Source of the DNA: Vibrio metoecus
GTDB taxonomy: Bacteria; Pseudomonadota; Gammaproteobacteria; Enterobacterales; Vibrionaceae
Length of the DNA: 64,000 nt
Reading direction: 5' to 3'
Assembly: GCF_009665255.1 (NCBI RefSeq)
Contig: NZ_CP035686.1
Span: 992,001 to 1,056,000 of the forward strand
Shown here: positions 25,703-35,279 of the stretch, piece after piece
Layout of the letters: every line of letters begins with the position of its first letter
Position numbering within the stretch: the first letter of the stretch is position 1
Made by a program: the position numbers and the translations under genes
The notes under the pieces: model-generated
What the model saw: the letters and a program-made list of their open reading frames with translations, nothing else
Told to the model about the DNA's origin: nothing
Databases searched by the model: none

Positions 25703-26872
25703 TTAATAACAGGCTTCGAGGATGTTGAGCACTTCTTCTTTGGTTAGCGTTTTATAACCGTTACCAAAAATAATCGTCGATTGTGCAATCTCAGGCAGCA
25801 TAGCTTTGGTTGCTCCCAGCTCGGCTAATGACGTGACAATGCCACATTCCTGCGTGAAGTGTTCTAGCGCATCCAGTCCGGCCTGAGCGATTTGCTCTGG
25901 GCTTTTCCCTTCTGGTGAAATGCCCCAAACCTGAGTGGCAAAACGCACGAATTTTTCCAATCCATAGGGGTAAATTAAGCGATAGTAAGGCAACGAAATC
26001 GCCGCTAATCCCATGCCGTGTGCACAATCTGTGTAAGCTCCGAGCTGATGCTCAATCATATGGACTTGCCAGTCCTGACTCTTGGAAAGCCCTGTGACTG
26101 TGTTGAGTGCTAACGTTGCATTCCACATCAAATTACTTCTCGCTTCGTAATCTTGCGGGTTCTGTAGTGCTAACCGTAAGTTATCGATCGATGATTTTAA
26201 AAGGCTTTCAATCACATAATCAGTAGTGTTGGCGCCTTGATCGGAGAAGTATTGCTCCATCAGGTGCGACATGGTATCGAACACACCGGATACCATTTGA
26301 TATTGAGGTACAGTGAAGGTGTATTCTGGATTTAGAATCGAAAACTTTGGAAACACGTTGGCAGGAAATACGCGCCCCGCTTTGTATTTCATCGCTTCAT
26401 GAGTGATCACCGAGCCGCCATTCATTTCTGAACCTGTTCCGACCATCGTCAGAATTGAGGCCACAGGAACGATCTCATGATCCACATCTTGAAACTCTAT
26501 CCAGTATTTTTGGAATGGATCTTGGCCTTCACAGTAGGCTGATACGGAAATGCCCTTTGCACAGTCAATGACCGAGCCACCACCGACAGCTAAAATCAGG
26601 GACACCTTATGTTCACGAACTTTGGCAACACCTTCCATCATTTTGGCGTAAGTTGGGTTCGGCATTACGCCGGATAATTCCACCACGTTTTTCCCCGCAG
26701 CGCTGAGCATGGCGAGCACTTGGTCATAAAGACCATTGGTTTTTATCGCATTGCGACCATACACCAGCATGACGGTTTCGCCATAGTGGGGGAGTTCATC
26801 TTGCAGTTTTTCAAGTGCGGTGCGACCAAAATGAATTTTGGTTGGGTTGTAGTAGGAAAAATCGAGTTGCAT
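25703..26872 (-). CDS. Iron-containing alcohol dehydrogenase, YqhD/BDH type
   Basis: A 389-residue group III alcohol dehydrogenase that probably reduces aldehydes with NADPH in the cytoplasm. The nucleotide-binding GGGSVIDCAKG lies near residue 93. The metal-binding Asp/His residues are in GVFDTMSHLMEQYF and TDCAHGMGLAA. I chose MQLDFSYYNPTKIHFG at 26872 because GAAGGAAGTG lies just upstream. The longer frame lacks a ribosome-binding site. An AraC-type gene directly upstream on the same strand resembles YqhC, the known activator of yqhD in E. coli, so a reactive-aldehyde response is likely. Substrate is not certain. Confidence 0.85.
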   Translation of the reverse strand: MQLDFSYYNPTKIHFGRTALEKLQDELPHYGETVMLVYGRNAIKTNGLYDQVLAMLSAAGKNVVELSGVMPNPTYAKMMEGVAKVREHKVSLILAVGGGSVIDCAKGISVSAYCEGQDPFQKYWIEFQDVDHEIVPVASILTMVGTGSEMNGGSVITHEAMKYKAGRVFPANVFPKFSILNPEYTFTVPQYQMVSGVFDTMSHLMEQYFSDQGANTTDYVIESLLKSSIDNLRLALQNPQDYEARSNLMWNATLALNTVTGLSKSQDWQVHMIEHQLGAYTDCAHGMGLAAISLPYYRLIYPYGLEKFVRFATQVWGISPEGKSPEQIAQAGLDALEHFTQECGIVTSLAELGATKAMLPEIAQSTIIFGNGYKTLTKEEVLNILEACY

Positions 26873-27225
26873 GGTCACTTCCTTCTCTAAGGTCGATGAG
26901 TTAAGCCTGCGGCTTGCCATTTTCAAACTGAATTCGGGCAAGCATGGCTCTATTTGTGGTTCATCTTACGCAGTTAAGGGGAGTGACTGAATATCCAATC
27001 CTCTTTGATTCTTGCCTATTTTTCCTAATCGATGATTTGCTTTTATCGCGCCATTCATTTTTTGTTATTGGATTTAATCTAATTTACTGTTTTATATAAT
27101 TTTATAAATCCAGTTGCCATATTGCTAGTTGGATTGATTGCTTAATCCTCCATGTGTCCTATTTCTTGTTAGCACTGTTGGACGAATGAAATGATCATCA
27201 TGCATCTTGTATCTTGTATTCGAAT
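26873..27225 (-). promoter_or_regulatory. AT-rich upstream region of the alcohol dehydrogenase
   Basis: This 353-base stretch between the AraC-type regulator and the dehydrogenase is unusually AT-rich and holds repeated TTGGATT sequences (near 27067 and 27129). It is the expected place for regulator binding. I see no open frame with a ribosome-binding site. Confidence 0.4.
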
Positions 27226-28137
27226 TTAGAGCAGGTTTGCGGTACGCAGTGTTTTGATGTCTTTGACTGGCGGGGATCCAAAAAGTCGACTGTACTCTCG
27301 GCTAAACTGTGACGGGCTTTCGTAGCCAACCTTAAAGGTGGCAGTCATGGCATCGATATTTTCAGCGAGCATTAAACGGCGAGCTTCACTGAGGCGGAGC
27401 TTCTTTTGAAATTGCAGCGGAGTCATCGCCGTCATTGCGCGAAAGTGGGTGTAAAACGCGGATTTACTCATCCCACTTGAGTTGGCAAGCTGGCTGACAT
27501 TCAAAGGTTTGACGAAATTGTGCTTGAGCCAATCAATGGCTTTGGAAATTTGATGACTATGACTGCCGGGAGCAACAATCTGGCTCAGCCGAGCACCTTG
27601 TTCAGTCTGCAATAGCCGATAGAAAATCTCGCGCTTGATGAGAGGCGCAAGAATGTTGATGTTGGCGGGTTCATCAAGTAAGGCGACTAGGCGGGTAAAG
27701 GCCTCTAAGATCGGAAGGGATAGCTGACCTACAGCAATACTTTGTGACGGCGAATGATTGGGCTCAAAAGTAAATTGACTATCCACAATCAACTGAGAAA
27801 TTTCCTGCATATCTAACTCAAGAATGATCCCCAAGTAGGGGGTCTCTTCACTGGCTTCCATGATGTTGGCAATCACGGGCAGATCGACTGAGGAAATCAA
27901 AAAATGGTTGGCATCATATACAAAGCACTCTTCACCGAGAAAAACACGCTTTTTCCCTTGTGCGATCAGGCAAAGACTGGATTTGTGCGTATAGCTTACA
28001 GGTTGGGTTTCACTTGTCCAACGGCTGAGCCGCAGGCCGCTGATCGCAGTTTCCATCTGGTTGTTCTGACCTGTCCATTGCTCAATCTGTGAAGCGAGGA
28101 GACGAGTGGCTGCCGAGATGTTAGGAAGAGGTTGCAT
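27226..28137 (-). CDS. AraC-family regulator, YqhC-like
   Basis: The 303-residue protein has an AraC-type N-terminal cupin domain (about 20-185; SYTHKSSLCLIAQGKKRVFLG) and a C-terminal pair of helix-turn-helices (about 195-295) with the conserved FKVGYESPSQFSREYSRLFG block. Domain layout and the dehydrogenase gene downstream resemble the E. coli yqhC-yqhD pair, in which YqhC senses reactive aldehydes. The match to YqhC is an inference from architecture and context. AraC proteins with this N-terminal domain control many different genes. Confidence 0.82.
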   Translation of the reverse strand: MQPLPNISAATRLLASQIEQWTGQNNQMETAISGLRLSRWTSETQPVSYTHKSSLCLIAQGKKRVFLGEECFVYDANHFLISSVDLPVIANIMEASEETPYLGIILELDMQEISQLIVDSQFTFEPNHSPSQSIAVGQLSLPILEAFTRLVALLDEPANINILAPLIKREIFYRLLQTEQGARLSQIVAPGSHSHQISKAIDWLKHNFVKPLNVSQLANSSGMSKSAFYTHFRAMTAMTPLQFQKKLRLSEARRLMLAENIDAMTATFKVGYESPSQFSREYSRLFGSPPVKDIKTLRTANLL

Positions 28138-28455
28138 ATTGGCTCTGTGGTATTTAGGTGCGAAAACTAGAGTATTTATAGCATCTCTCGTATGAATGTG
28201 AAGAGGATTAGATAAGCTTAAGATGACACATAATAAGTGGGTGTTTTGTGTTTGTTGTTTACATCTTACTGTTTATTAATGGGTATTTTCGTATTTTGTG
28301 TCTTTATCTGTGAGCTGTGACAAAGGGGAAAAATTCCATTTTGGATTTTTAGGCAATCATTCGCGAGAAATAGGTTAGCGCAATGAGCGGTTGAGGGCAT
28401 AGCTTATGGAGGTGTTTTGACTAAATCTTAATTTCATCTCAGAGGTATTTTCATC
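28138..28455. promoter_or_regulatory. Divergent region between araC-type gene and cupin gene
   Basis: A 318-base AT-rich stretch with promoters in both directions. I see no open frame. TCAGAGGT before base 28456 is the likely ribosome-binding site of the cupin gene. Confidence 0.4.
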
Positions 28456-28905
28456 ATGAGTCATCATCCTGCCGATCGTCGATCCCAAGTGCTGTCTTCA
28501 CTACAAGAATGGTCTTCAGTGAGCTGTTTTCCATTGGGTGAGATAAACCAAGCCTATGCTAATTACTTTTCTGGTATCAGCTATTTAGCGTTGCTTAACC
28601 AGACTGATTTGCCGGTTTTTAATGTGACCTTTGAGCCGGGATGTCGCAACTTTTGGCACATTCATCATCAAGGTGGGCAAGTGTTGCTGGTGACGGCTGG
28701 GCGAGGTTGGTACCAAGAGGAGGGCTGCCCCGCACGGGAATTGCATCCTGGAGATACTGTTTATATCGCCCCAGGCAAAAAGCACTGGCATGGTGCAGCG
28801 CGAGACAGCTGGTTTTCGCACATTGCGGTGGCGATCCCTGCGCAAGGGGCGAGTAACGAATGGCTAGAGAGTGTCTCTGAGCAAGAGTATCAATTGCTTC
28901 CTTAA
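28456..28905 (+). CDS. Cupin-domain protein
   Basis: A 149-residue protein with a single cupin barrel (about 45-130). Cupin motif 1 is seen in GCRNFWHIHHQGGQVLLVTAGRG with metal-binding histidines, and motif 2 in HPGDTVYIAPGKKHWHGA. Such proteins are often found next to carboxymuconolactone-decarboxylase-like or aldehyde-linked oxidoreductases, and here it stands divergent from the YqhC-like regulator. A role in the same aldehyde or quinone response is possible but unproven. No signal peptide is visible. Confidence 0.78.
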   Translation: MSHHPADRRSQVLSSLQEWSSVSCFPLGEINQAYANYFSGISYLALLNQTDLPVFNVTFEPGCRNFWHIHHQGGQVLLVTAGRGWYQEEGCPARELHPGDTVYIAPGKKHWHGAARDSWFSHIAVAIPAQGASNEWLESVSEQEYQLLP

Positions 28906-28942
28906 ACAGAGACGAGAGTTGACTCGTGCGTGATCAGCAAGG

Positions 28943-29386
28943 TTACTGCCGCTCATCTTTGGGCGAATCCATCACCACCATGGTGGTAATGGATTTGACT
29001 ACCGCACATTCACCAAGCACATCGGCATGGAAGCGTTTGTAAGCCACCAGATCTTTGGTTTCCACGCGCAGCAAGTATTCGTTCATGCCAGTGATGTTGT
29101 GGCATTCCACCACTTCTTTGGCAAAGCGGACATGCTGCTCAAAGCTGAGCTGTGATTGCTTGGTATGGCTGTTTAAGCCAATCGCCACATACGCGATAAA
29201 ACCGACCTCAAGCTGGTTTTTATCCAATACTGCGCGATAGCCTTTGATAATTTTCTTACGCTCTAAATCTTGCACGCGACGTAGGGTTGCAGAGGGCGAT
29301 AACCCCACGCGCTCGGCCAACTCCACATTGGAAACTCGGCCATCAAGTTGCAGCTCTTGCAATATTCTTTCGTCAAACCTATCCAT
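28943..29386 (-). CDS. Lrp/AsnC-family transcriptional regulator
   Basis: A 147-residue regulator with an N-terminal helix-turn-helix (DERILQELQLDGRVSNVELAERVGLSPSATLRRVQDLE, residues about 4-41) and a C-terminal RAM ligand-binding domain (about 60-140; ECHNITGMNEYLLRVE). It is divergent from a LysE-type amino acid exporter with about 107 bases between the start codons, an arrangement common for Lrp-type regulators that control the adjacent exporter in response to an amino acid. The ligand cannot be told from sequence. Confidence 0.88.
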   Translation of the reverse strand: MDRFDERILQELQLDGRVSNVELAERVGLSPSATLRRVQDLERKKIIKGYRAVLDKNQLEVGFIAYVAIGLNSHTKQSQLSFEQHVRFAKEVVECHNITGMNEYLLRVETKDLVAYKRFHADVLGECAVVKSITTMVVMDSPKDERQ

Positions 29387-29493
29387 GATTCTCTTTTGTT
29401 GTGCATTCAGTGTTTTGTTCGCTCATATAAACACAAAATTGCGTCAGGGAGCGATTAATATTTTTGCATCTGACATTAATCGAGAACATCGTT

Positions 29494-30078
29494 ATGGATT
29501 ACACCTTATTCGGGCCGCTGTTGGCGTTTGCTTTTGTTTCTACTTTTTCGCCAGGCCCTAACAACATCATGCTGATGACATCGGGAGCCAATGTTGGCTT
29601 TCTGCGCACTATCCCGCACATGCTGGGGATTACGTTTGGTTTTAGCATCATGGTATTGCTGGTGGGAGTGGGCTTGACGGAACTGTTTCAGCGCTATCCT
29701 CTGATCCAGCAAGGGCTACAAATTCTCTGCACTTTGTATTTGGTGTATCTGGCGGTCAAAATTGCCCTGAGCCGACCATCCAAAGATGGGCAAGAGTATC
29801 AGCCAATGTCTTTCGTGGCGGCGGCGCTGTTTCAGTGGGTGAACCCCAAAGGTTGGTCAATGGCGCTCACTGCGGTGAGTGTATTTAACCCGAATGCGAG
29901 TTGGCTACAGCTCGGTTTGATTGCGTTGGTGTTTGCGTTAGTGAATTTACCTTCAGTCAGTGTGTGGACTGCCGCAGGCAAGCAACTGAGTTACTGGATG
30001 AATCATCCCAATTATGTGCGTTGGTTTAATGGGGCGATGGGAGGATTGTTACTGCTTTCGGTGGTACCGATGCTTTGA
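29494..30078 (+). CDS. LysE/RhtB-family amino acid exporter
   Basis: A 194-residue inner-membrane exporter with about six hydrophobic segments. The family signature STFSPGPNNIMLM lies near residues 15-27 and the GVGLTELFQRYP loop follows. Motif FQWVNPKGWSMAL near residue 118 is typical of the RhtB group. I chose the ATG at 29494 (MDYTLFGPLLAFAF). The longer frame adds ten polar residues without support. The divergent Lrp-type gene is the probable regulator. Substrate unknown. Confidence 0.85.
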   Translation: MDYTLFGPLLAFAFVSTFSPGPNNIMLMTSGANVGFLRTIPHMLGITFGFSIMVLLVGVGLTELFQRYPLIQQGLQILCTLYLVYLAVKIALSRPSKDGQEYQPMSFVAAALFQWVNPKGWSMALTAVSVFNPNASWLQLGLIALVFALVNLPSVSVWTAAGKQLSYWMNHPNYVRWFNGAMGGLLLLSVVPML

Positions 30079-30087
30079 GGTAAAACA

Positions 30088-30113
30088 TTCAGCCTCCCAA
30101 ATGGGAGGCTGAA
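30088..30113. terminator. Hairpin between the exporter and ygiQ genes
   Basis: TTCAGCCTCCC / GGGAGGCTGAA is a perfect 11-base-pair stem with a four-base loop between two convergent genes. There is no long T run on either side, so termination is likely but not certain. Confidence 0.6.
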
Positions 30114-30125
30114 AGAGGTATAGAT

Positions 30126-32480
30126 TTAACGTGCGCGTTGTGTCTGGCGTTGAGTATTACCACGGCTGGCAGGACGACCAGAACCTTGTGGTTTACCGCC
30201 TGTCGCTGAACCACGTTGACCTTGTTGGCCTCGGTTTTGTTCACCGCGAGCAGGTTGGTTGCCCGCAGGCTTACTGCCTGTCGGTTTACCACCGGTTGGT
30301 TTGCCCTGATTGGATTTATTACCGCTGTTCGGACGACCTTGGCCGCCAGATTTGTTACCACGTAGCGCATCAAAACCCGGTTGGCTATGAGTATGCTTGG
30401 TCGCAAAACGATTCGCGCCATGACGACCTGATTTGCGGCTTTGTGCTGGGGTGACTAGGTCTGAATCTTTCTCTGGGATCAGACACTCAGGGCGGTCACC
30501 AATCAGATGACGTTTGCCCATCGCAATCAGCGCTTCGCGAATCATCGGCCAGTTGGCTGGATCATGGTAGCGTAGCAGTGCTTTATGCAAGCGACGTTGC
30601 GCTTCACCTTTCGCGACTGGCACTTTTTCCGGTTTCTTGTATTTCACGCGTTTCAGCGGGTTCACTTCTGCGTGATACATCGCGGTAGCATTACACATTG
30701 GCGATGGGTAGAAGTTCTGCACTTGGTCACAACGGTAGTTGTTGGATTTCAGCCACAGCGCGAGGTTGACCATGTCTTCATCTTCAGTACCCGGGTGAGC
30801 GGCGATGAAGTAAGGGATCAGATACTGTTTTTTGCCCGCTTCAGCACTGTATTTTTCAAACAGCTCTTTAAAGCGATCATAAGTACCCATGCCTGGTTTC
30901 ATCATCATGCTCAGTGGGCCTTTTTCAGTATGCTCAGGAGCGATCTTCAAATAGCCGCCGACGTGGTGGGTAACCAGCTCACGCACATACTCTGGAGATT
31001 CAATCGCCAAGTCGTAACGTACACCAGAAGCGATCACCACTTTCTTAATGCCATCCACATCACGCGCTGCACGATACAGATCGATAGTGTGTTTGTGGTC
31101 GGTATTCAGCTTATGACAGATACCCGGGAACACACAGCTTGGGCGACGACAGTTCGCTTCCGCTTTCGGATCTGAACAGCCGAGGCGGTACATGTTCGCT
31201 GTCGGGCCACCCAAGTCCGAAATCACACCGGTGAAGCCCGGCACTTTGTCACGGATTTCTTTCAGCTCGTTGATGATTGACTCTTGTGAACGGTTCTGGA
31301 TGATGCGTCCTTCGTGCTCAGTGATAGAACAGAATGAACAGCCACCAAAACAGCCACGCATGATGTTGACCGAGGTTTTGATCATGTCATACGCCGGAAT
31401 TTTCGCATCGCCATATTTAGGGTGCGGTACACGGGCGTAGTACAGGCCAAACACGAAATCCATCTCTTCCGTGGTGAGTGGGATCGGTGCTTGGTTAACC
31501 CACAGTTCACGATCGCCATGACGCTGAACCAGCGCACGACCAGAATAAGGGTTGGTTTCTAAGTGCAATACGCGGCTAGCGTGCGCGTACAAAATACGGT
31601 CATTGACCAGCTTTTCAAACGAAGGTAGACGCACCGCAGTGGTTTTCGCATCGTGACGTGATGGACGAATGGTGATGGGTTTGGCTTCTTCTTTTTCATC
31701 ACCTTTGGTTGTGCACTGCGTTTCCACTTCATACGGGTTGCTTGGCACAAACGGTTTGTTTGGCTGATCAATTCGGGTGGAATCGATGATCTTAAAGTGT
31801 TCTGGTACCTGTGCCAGATTGACAGCCGTGCCGCGTACATCAACCATCTTATTGATCGATTCGCCATTGGCTAAGCGGTGAGCCACTTCAACCAGCGCAC
31901 GCTCTGCGTTACCAAACAACAAAATATCGGCTTTCGCATCTAGCAAAATTGAGCGGCGAACTTTGTCTGACCAGTAATCGTAATGCGCGACACGGCGCAA
32001 GCTGGCTTCAATACCGCCAAGCACAATCGGCACATCTTTATAGGCTTCACGGCAACGTTGTGAGTAAACCAATGAACAACGATCAGGACGCATGCCGCCT
32101 TTGTTGTTTGGGGTGTACGCATCGTCGTGACGAATTTTTTTATCCGCAGTGTAGCGGTTGATCATTGAGTCCATGTTACCGGCAGTCACACCGAAAAACA
32201 GGTTCGGTTTGCCAAGCGCCATGAAGGCATCTTTAGTTTGCCATTCTGGCTGCGCAATGATCCCAACTCGGAAGCCTTGTGCTTCGAGCAAGCGGCCGAT
32301 GATAGCCATACCAAAGCTTGGGTGATCAACATAAGCGTCGCCAGTTACAATAATAACGTCACAGCTATCCCAGCCTAATTGGTCCATTTCTTCACGACTG
32401 GTCGGTAAAAATGGTGCTGTGCCGAAACACTCGGCCCAGTACTTTTTGTAGTGGTGGATAGGGGTTACTTCGCTGTGCAT
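30126..32480 (-). CDS. ygiQ: YgiQ-family radical SAM protein
   Basis: A 784-residue protein of the YgiQ family, whose reaction is not established. The radical SAM cluster motif CxxxCxxC is seen in GCFGGCSFCSITEHEG near residue 375, and an N-terminal B12-binding-like region (GDAYVDHPSFGMAIIGRLLEAQGFRVG) precedes it. The C-terminal HGANRF onwards is a low-complexity tail of about 90 residues, rich in Gly, Lys, Arg, Gln, Ser and Pro, with repeats such as GKPTGGKPTGSKPAG. It accounts for the extra length over E. coli YgiQ (739). TTGAGG lies before the ATG. Confidence 0.93.
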   Translation of the reverse strand: MHSEVTPIHHYKKYWAECFGTAPFLPTSREEMDQLGWDSCDVIIVTGDAYVDHPSFGMAIIGRLLEAQGFRVGIIAQPEWQTKDAFMALGKPNLFFGVTAGNMDSMINRYTADKKIRHDDAYTPNNKGGMRPDRCSLVYSQRCREAYKDVPIVLGGIEASLRRVAHYDYWSDKVRRSILLDAKADILLFGNAERALVEVAHRLANGESINKMVDVRGTAVNLAQVPEHFKIIDSTRIDQPNKPFVPSNPYEVETQCTTKGDEKEEAKPITIRPSRHDAKTTAVRLPSFEKLVNDRILYAHASRVLHLETNPYSGRALVQRHGDRELWVNQAPIPLTTEEMDFVFGLYYARVPHPKYGDAKIPAYDMIKTSVNIMRGCFGGCSFCSITEHEGRIIQNRSQESIINELKEIRDKVPGFTGVISDLGGPTANMYRLGCSDPKAEANCRRPSCVFPGICHKLNTDHKHTIDLYRAARDVDGIKKVVIASGVRYDLAIESPEYVRELVTHHVGGYLKIAPEHTEKGPLSMMMKPGMGTYDRFKELFEKYSAEAGKKQYLIPYFIAAHPGTEDEDMVNLALWLKSNNYRCDQVQNFYPSPMCNATAMYHAEVNPLKRVKYKKPEKVPVAKGEAQRRLHKALLRYHDPANWPMIREALIAMGKRHLIGDRPECLIPEKDSDLVTPAQSRKSGRHGANRFATKHTHSQPGFDALRGNKSGGQGRPNSGNKSNQGKPTGGKPTGSKPAGNQPARGEQNRGQQGQRGSATGGKPQGSGRPASRGNTQRQTQRAR

Positions 32481-32761
32481 ATTTTGGCCTCAAGATTAAG
32501 AGGGCGGCATTATAGCGGCTTGCAAGGCCAGTATCTACCGTAACATCGCCCCGAAATTTTTGGGGGTTTATTTTTAGCAACAGGTACGAGCTCTCGCTAA
32601 ACCCGCTTACTAAGCAAGAGAAAACTGGCAGCTTAGCGCCAGACAACTAATACTTTAGTTAGAGTGCAGGCCGTATTATGCGTTAGAGTTAATGGTATGT
32701 CAGTGAAAGCTGCTTTAAGGTGAGCATAGAATAAACTTACGTCATCAGTTAGGGATGCAGG

Positions 32762-35224
32762 ATGAATGTGAACTTATTAACCGCACAATCACAGATTTCC
32801 GGTTCACAACCTCGTTATATTCCAGTGGATTGGTGCTATGAGGTGACCAGTCAACACATGGATTATGATGTGGTGATGTGGCAATCATTGGTGGGGGAGC
32901 ATTGCCCTATCGGTAAACCTGAGGATTTTCTGGAGTATCTACCACTTACTCAGCGTGAGCACGCTGCCCGTTTCTTGGCACAAGCGAATACGGCCCCTCA
33001 GAGCGTGAACAGCTTGTTAGTGAGTGCGGAAAAACTGGTTGCGTTGGTGGCGTTTACGGTTGAAGAGGTCAGCAGTCACATCATCAGTGGCAGCATTACC
33101 CCACTGCTGATTTTCCATTCTGGTATGGAATCCGCTTTCGCATTTGATGCTTTATTTGATAATAGCCACCACGGTGTGGTGATTACGGATGAGCAAACCC
33201 GAATATTGGCCTGTAACCGCTATTTCGAGCAGCAGACGGGCTACCAACAAAGTGACTTACTGGGTTTAAAAACCAGTGTGTTTAATTCAGGTAAGCATTC
33301 GCAACACTTTTATCTCGACATGTGGCACCAACTGCGTGAACAAGGTTGGTGGAGTGGTACGATTTTATCTCAGCGCGCTTCTGGTGAAATTTGGCCACAA
33401 GATCTTCTGGTTAAACGATTGAGTCCACAGAAAGATCAAACATTTTATATCGGCTTTACCACCGATCTCGCGCAGCATCTGGATCGGGTGATTGATAAAC
33501 AAGCCGGTGATATTGAGCTTCTGACTCAATTGCCTACCTTAACCAAGTTTGTTGAGCTGCTAAAACAGCGTGCTCTGCCTTCGGCAACCGCCACCAGTTT
33601 CGTGTTAGCCATACAGCCGCAATTCAGTAGCGACAGATATTATGCGGAAATTCGTCGGCTAGCGGGCAGTTTGGCGAAAAATGAGCAGGTTCAGCTATGT
33701 GGTTATCATGGCGAGGGGATTTTTCTGTGCCTATTAGAATCGGAGAAAGAGGGCGATCATCCGGCGTTAAATGGTTTGCATCGCACCTTGCGGCAGTTTT
33801 TTGCTGAGTTGTATCAACGTGGTGGCCAGGTCGTGCATCAAGCCATGACCAAAGGACGGCTTGGGGTATCCGTATTGGGGATGGATACGGATAAGGTGGA
33901 GCGCCTAATTTCACACGCAGTACAAGCTATGTTAGAGCATCACGCGGGAGAGAGTCGGCATATTAATTTTTATGACCGCGCGATTCATCAACAAATCGAG
34001 CGGCGAAAATCGTTGGAAAAGTGGGTTCAAAAATGGATAGAAAACGAAGATGTTGATGTTTTCTATCAACCGATTATTGATAGCCAAACATGGTCAATTG
34101 TGAAGTTTGAGGCGCTCTGCCGTTTTCAGGCGCCAGATGTTTTGCATGCCACAACTCAGGAGTTGATCTCGATTGCGGAAGAGTTGGAGTTGATCGACCA
34201 ATTGGATTGCTTAGTGGGGCGTAAGGCATTAAATGATTTATCGAAAATTCAAACGTTATTTGGCCACCATGTTGGCCTTACTGTTAACCGTTCGCTGAAC
34301 AGCCATCTGGGGCCTGAGCAAATACTGCGTAATGCCGCCAACCTGATTGCGACCCAGCCCTGCCACGCCAAAAGTATTACTGTTGAATTAACGGAAAGTG
34401 CTTATTTTGATTTTCATACCCATGGTAACCAAGTCATCGAAAACTTAAGAGCTATGGGCGTGACCATTGCGATTGATGATTTTGGAAAGGGTTTTTCATC
34501 ATTCACTTACTTGACGGAATGCCAGTTTGATTTCCTGAAGATAGATCGTGAATTTGTGTCAGGGATTGAAATTGGTTCACGCCGTTATGCGATTGTCAAA
34601 ATGATGACTGACTTAGCGCATACGCTTGGGGTTAAGGTGGTGGCGGAAGGTGTTGAAACTGAATATGAAGTGCATGTTCTCAAATCACTAGGGGTGGATT
34701 TACTGCAAGGCTTTTTCTTTACCGAGCCGTTGCCACTGCATAACCTCATTCATGCGATGGAGTATCGCAAACACTTTAAGCTGGCAACTCGTGAGGAGGA
34801 AAAACAGCACCAAGAACCTACATCACTGCAAAGTTTGGCGATGTTCACTCAATATCGACTCGACCCCGGAGACCCTCTTTCGCTTGCGGTGGAGTATTTT
34901 AAGGCCACTCAATCCGATGTTCTGCCGGTGGTGACTGCTGGCGAGTGTGTCGGCTTAGTTGATAGGGCATCATTGAATCTACACCTGACCCCTACGATGG
35001 GAACGGAGCTGGAAACCGCGCGTGAGGCCGCCATGTGGCGCAAGCCGGTGAACCAATTTATGCAAACACAATTTACTACGCTGTCGGCGGAGTATGATGT
35101 TGCTCAAATTCCGTTTTTAACTCGCCAATATCCCAGCACTCCTTGGGTGCTCGTTTCTGGTAAAGCCTATAAAGGGATTATTACCGCCCATCGCCTGTTA
35201 GATTATTTAGCGAGTTTGGATTAG
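32762..35224 (+). CDS. PAS-GGDEF(degenerate)-EAL protein with C-terminal CBS-like region
   Basis: Probable cyclic di-GMP phosphodiesterase of 820 residues with no membrane segments. Order: N-terminal region without known motifs (1-130), PAS domain (about 135-235; NSHHGVVITDEQTRILACNR), a GGDEF domain with the active site eroded to HGEGI (about 300), and an EAL domain (about 430-675). EAL catalytic parts are intact: FEALCRF, LTES, IDDFGKGFSS, the Lys in FLKIDREFV and AEGVE. The last 130 residues resemble a pair of CBS motifs (VLPVVTAGECVGLV, then GIITAHRLLDYL). It is a single-gene unit with a terminator. Confidence 0.88.
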   Translation: MNVNLLTAQSQISGSQPRYIPVDWCYEVTSQHMDYDVVMWQSLVGEHCPIGKPEDFLEYLPLTQREHAARFLAQANTAPQSVNSLLVSAEKLVALVAFTVEEVSSHIISGSITPLLIFHSGMESAFAFDALFDNSHHGVVITDEQTRILACNRYFEQQTGYQQSDLLGLKTSVFNSGKHSQHFYLDMWHQLREQGWWSGTILSQRASGEIWPQDLLVKRLSPQKDQTFYIGFTTDLAQHLDRVIDKQAGDIELLTQLPTLTKFVELLKQRALPSATATSFVLAIQPQFSSDRYYAEIRRLAGSLAKNEQVQLCGYHGEGIFLCLLESEKEGDHPALNGLHRTLRQFFAELYQRGGQVVHQAMTKGRLGVSVLGMDTDKVERLISHAVQAMLEHHAGESRHINFYDRAIHQQIERRKSLEKWVQKWIENEDVDVFYQPIIDSQTWSIVKFEALCRFQAPDVLHATTQELISIAEELELIDQLDCLVGRKALNDLSKIQTLFGHHVGLTVNRSLNSHLGPEQILRNAANLIATQPCHAKSITVELTESAYFDFHTHGNQVIENLRAMGVTIAIDDFGKGFSSFTYLTECQFDFLKIDREFVSGIEIGSRRYAIVKMMTDLAHTLGVKVVAEGVETEYEVHVLKSLGVDLLQGFFFTEPLPLHNLIHAMEYRKHFKLATREEEKQHQEPTSLQSLAMFTQYRLDPGDPLSLAVEYFKATQSDVLPVVTAGECVGLVDRASLNLHLTPTMGTELETAREAAMWRKPVNQFMQTQFTTLSAEYDVAQIPFLTRQYPSTPWVLVSGKAYKGIITAHRLLDYLASLD

Positions 35225-35226
35225 CA

Positions 35227-35251
35227 ATAAAGCCCGAAGAACGGGCTTTAT
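35227..35251 (+). terminator. Terminator after the PAS-EAL gene
   Basis: ATAAAGCCCG / CGGGCTTTAT, a perfect ten-base-pair stem with a five-base loop, begins three bases after the stop codon and also lies at the 3' end of the convergent M16 gene. Confidence 0.75.
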
Positions 35252-35279
35252 GGAATAAATAATTTGCCTGATGTGGTTA

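Noticed and set aside
30126..30425. Short tandem-like repeats that could suggest a CRISPR array
   Set aside because: They are codon-level repeats of a Gly/Lys/Pro protein tail, with no regular spacers.
30131..30454. 107-residue frame on the plus strand opposite the YgiQ tail
   Set aside because: It mirrors the low-complexity repeats of the ygiQ 3' end and has no ribosome-binding site.
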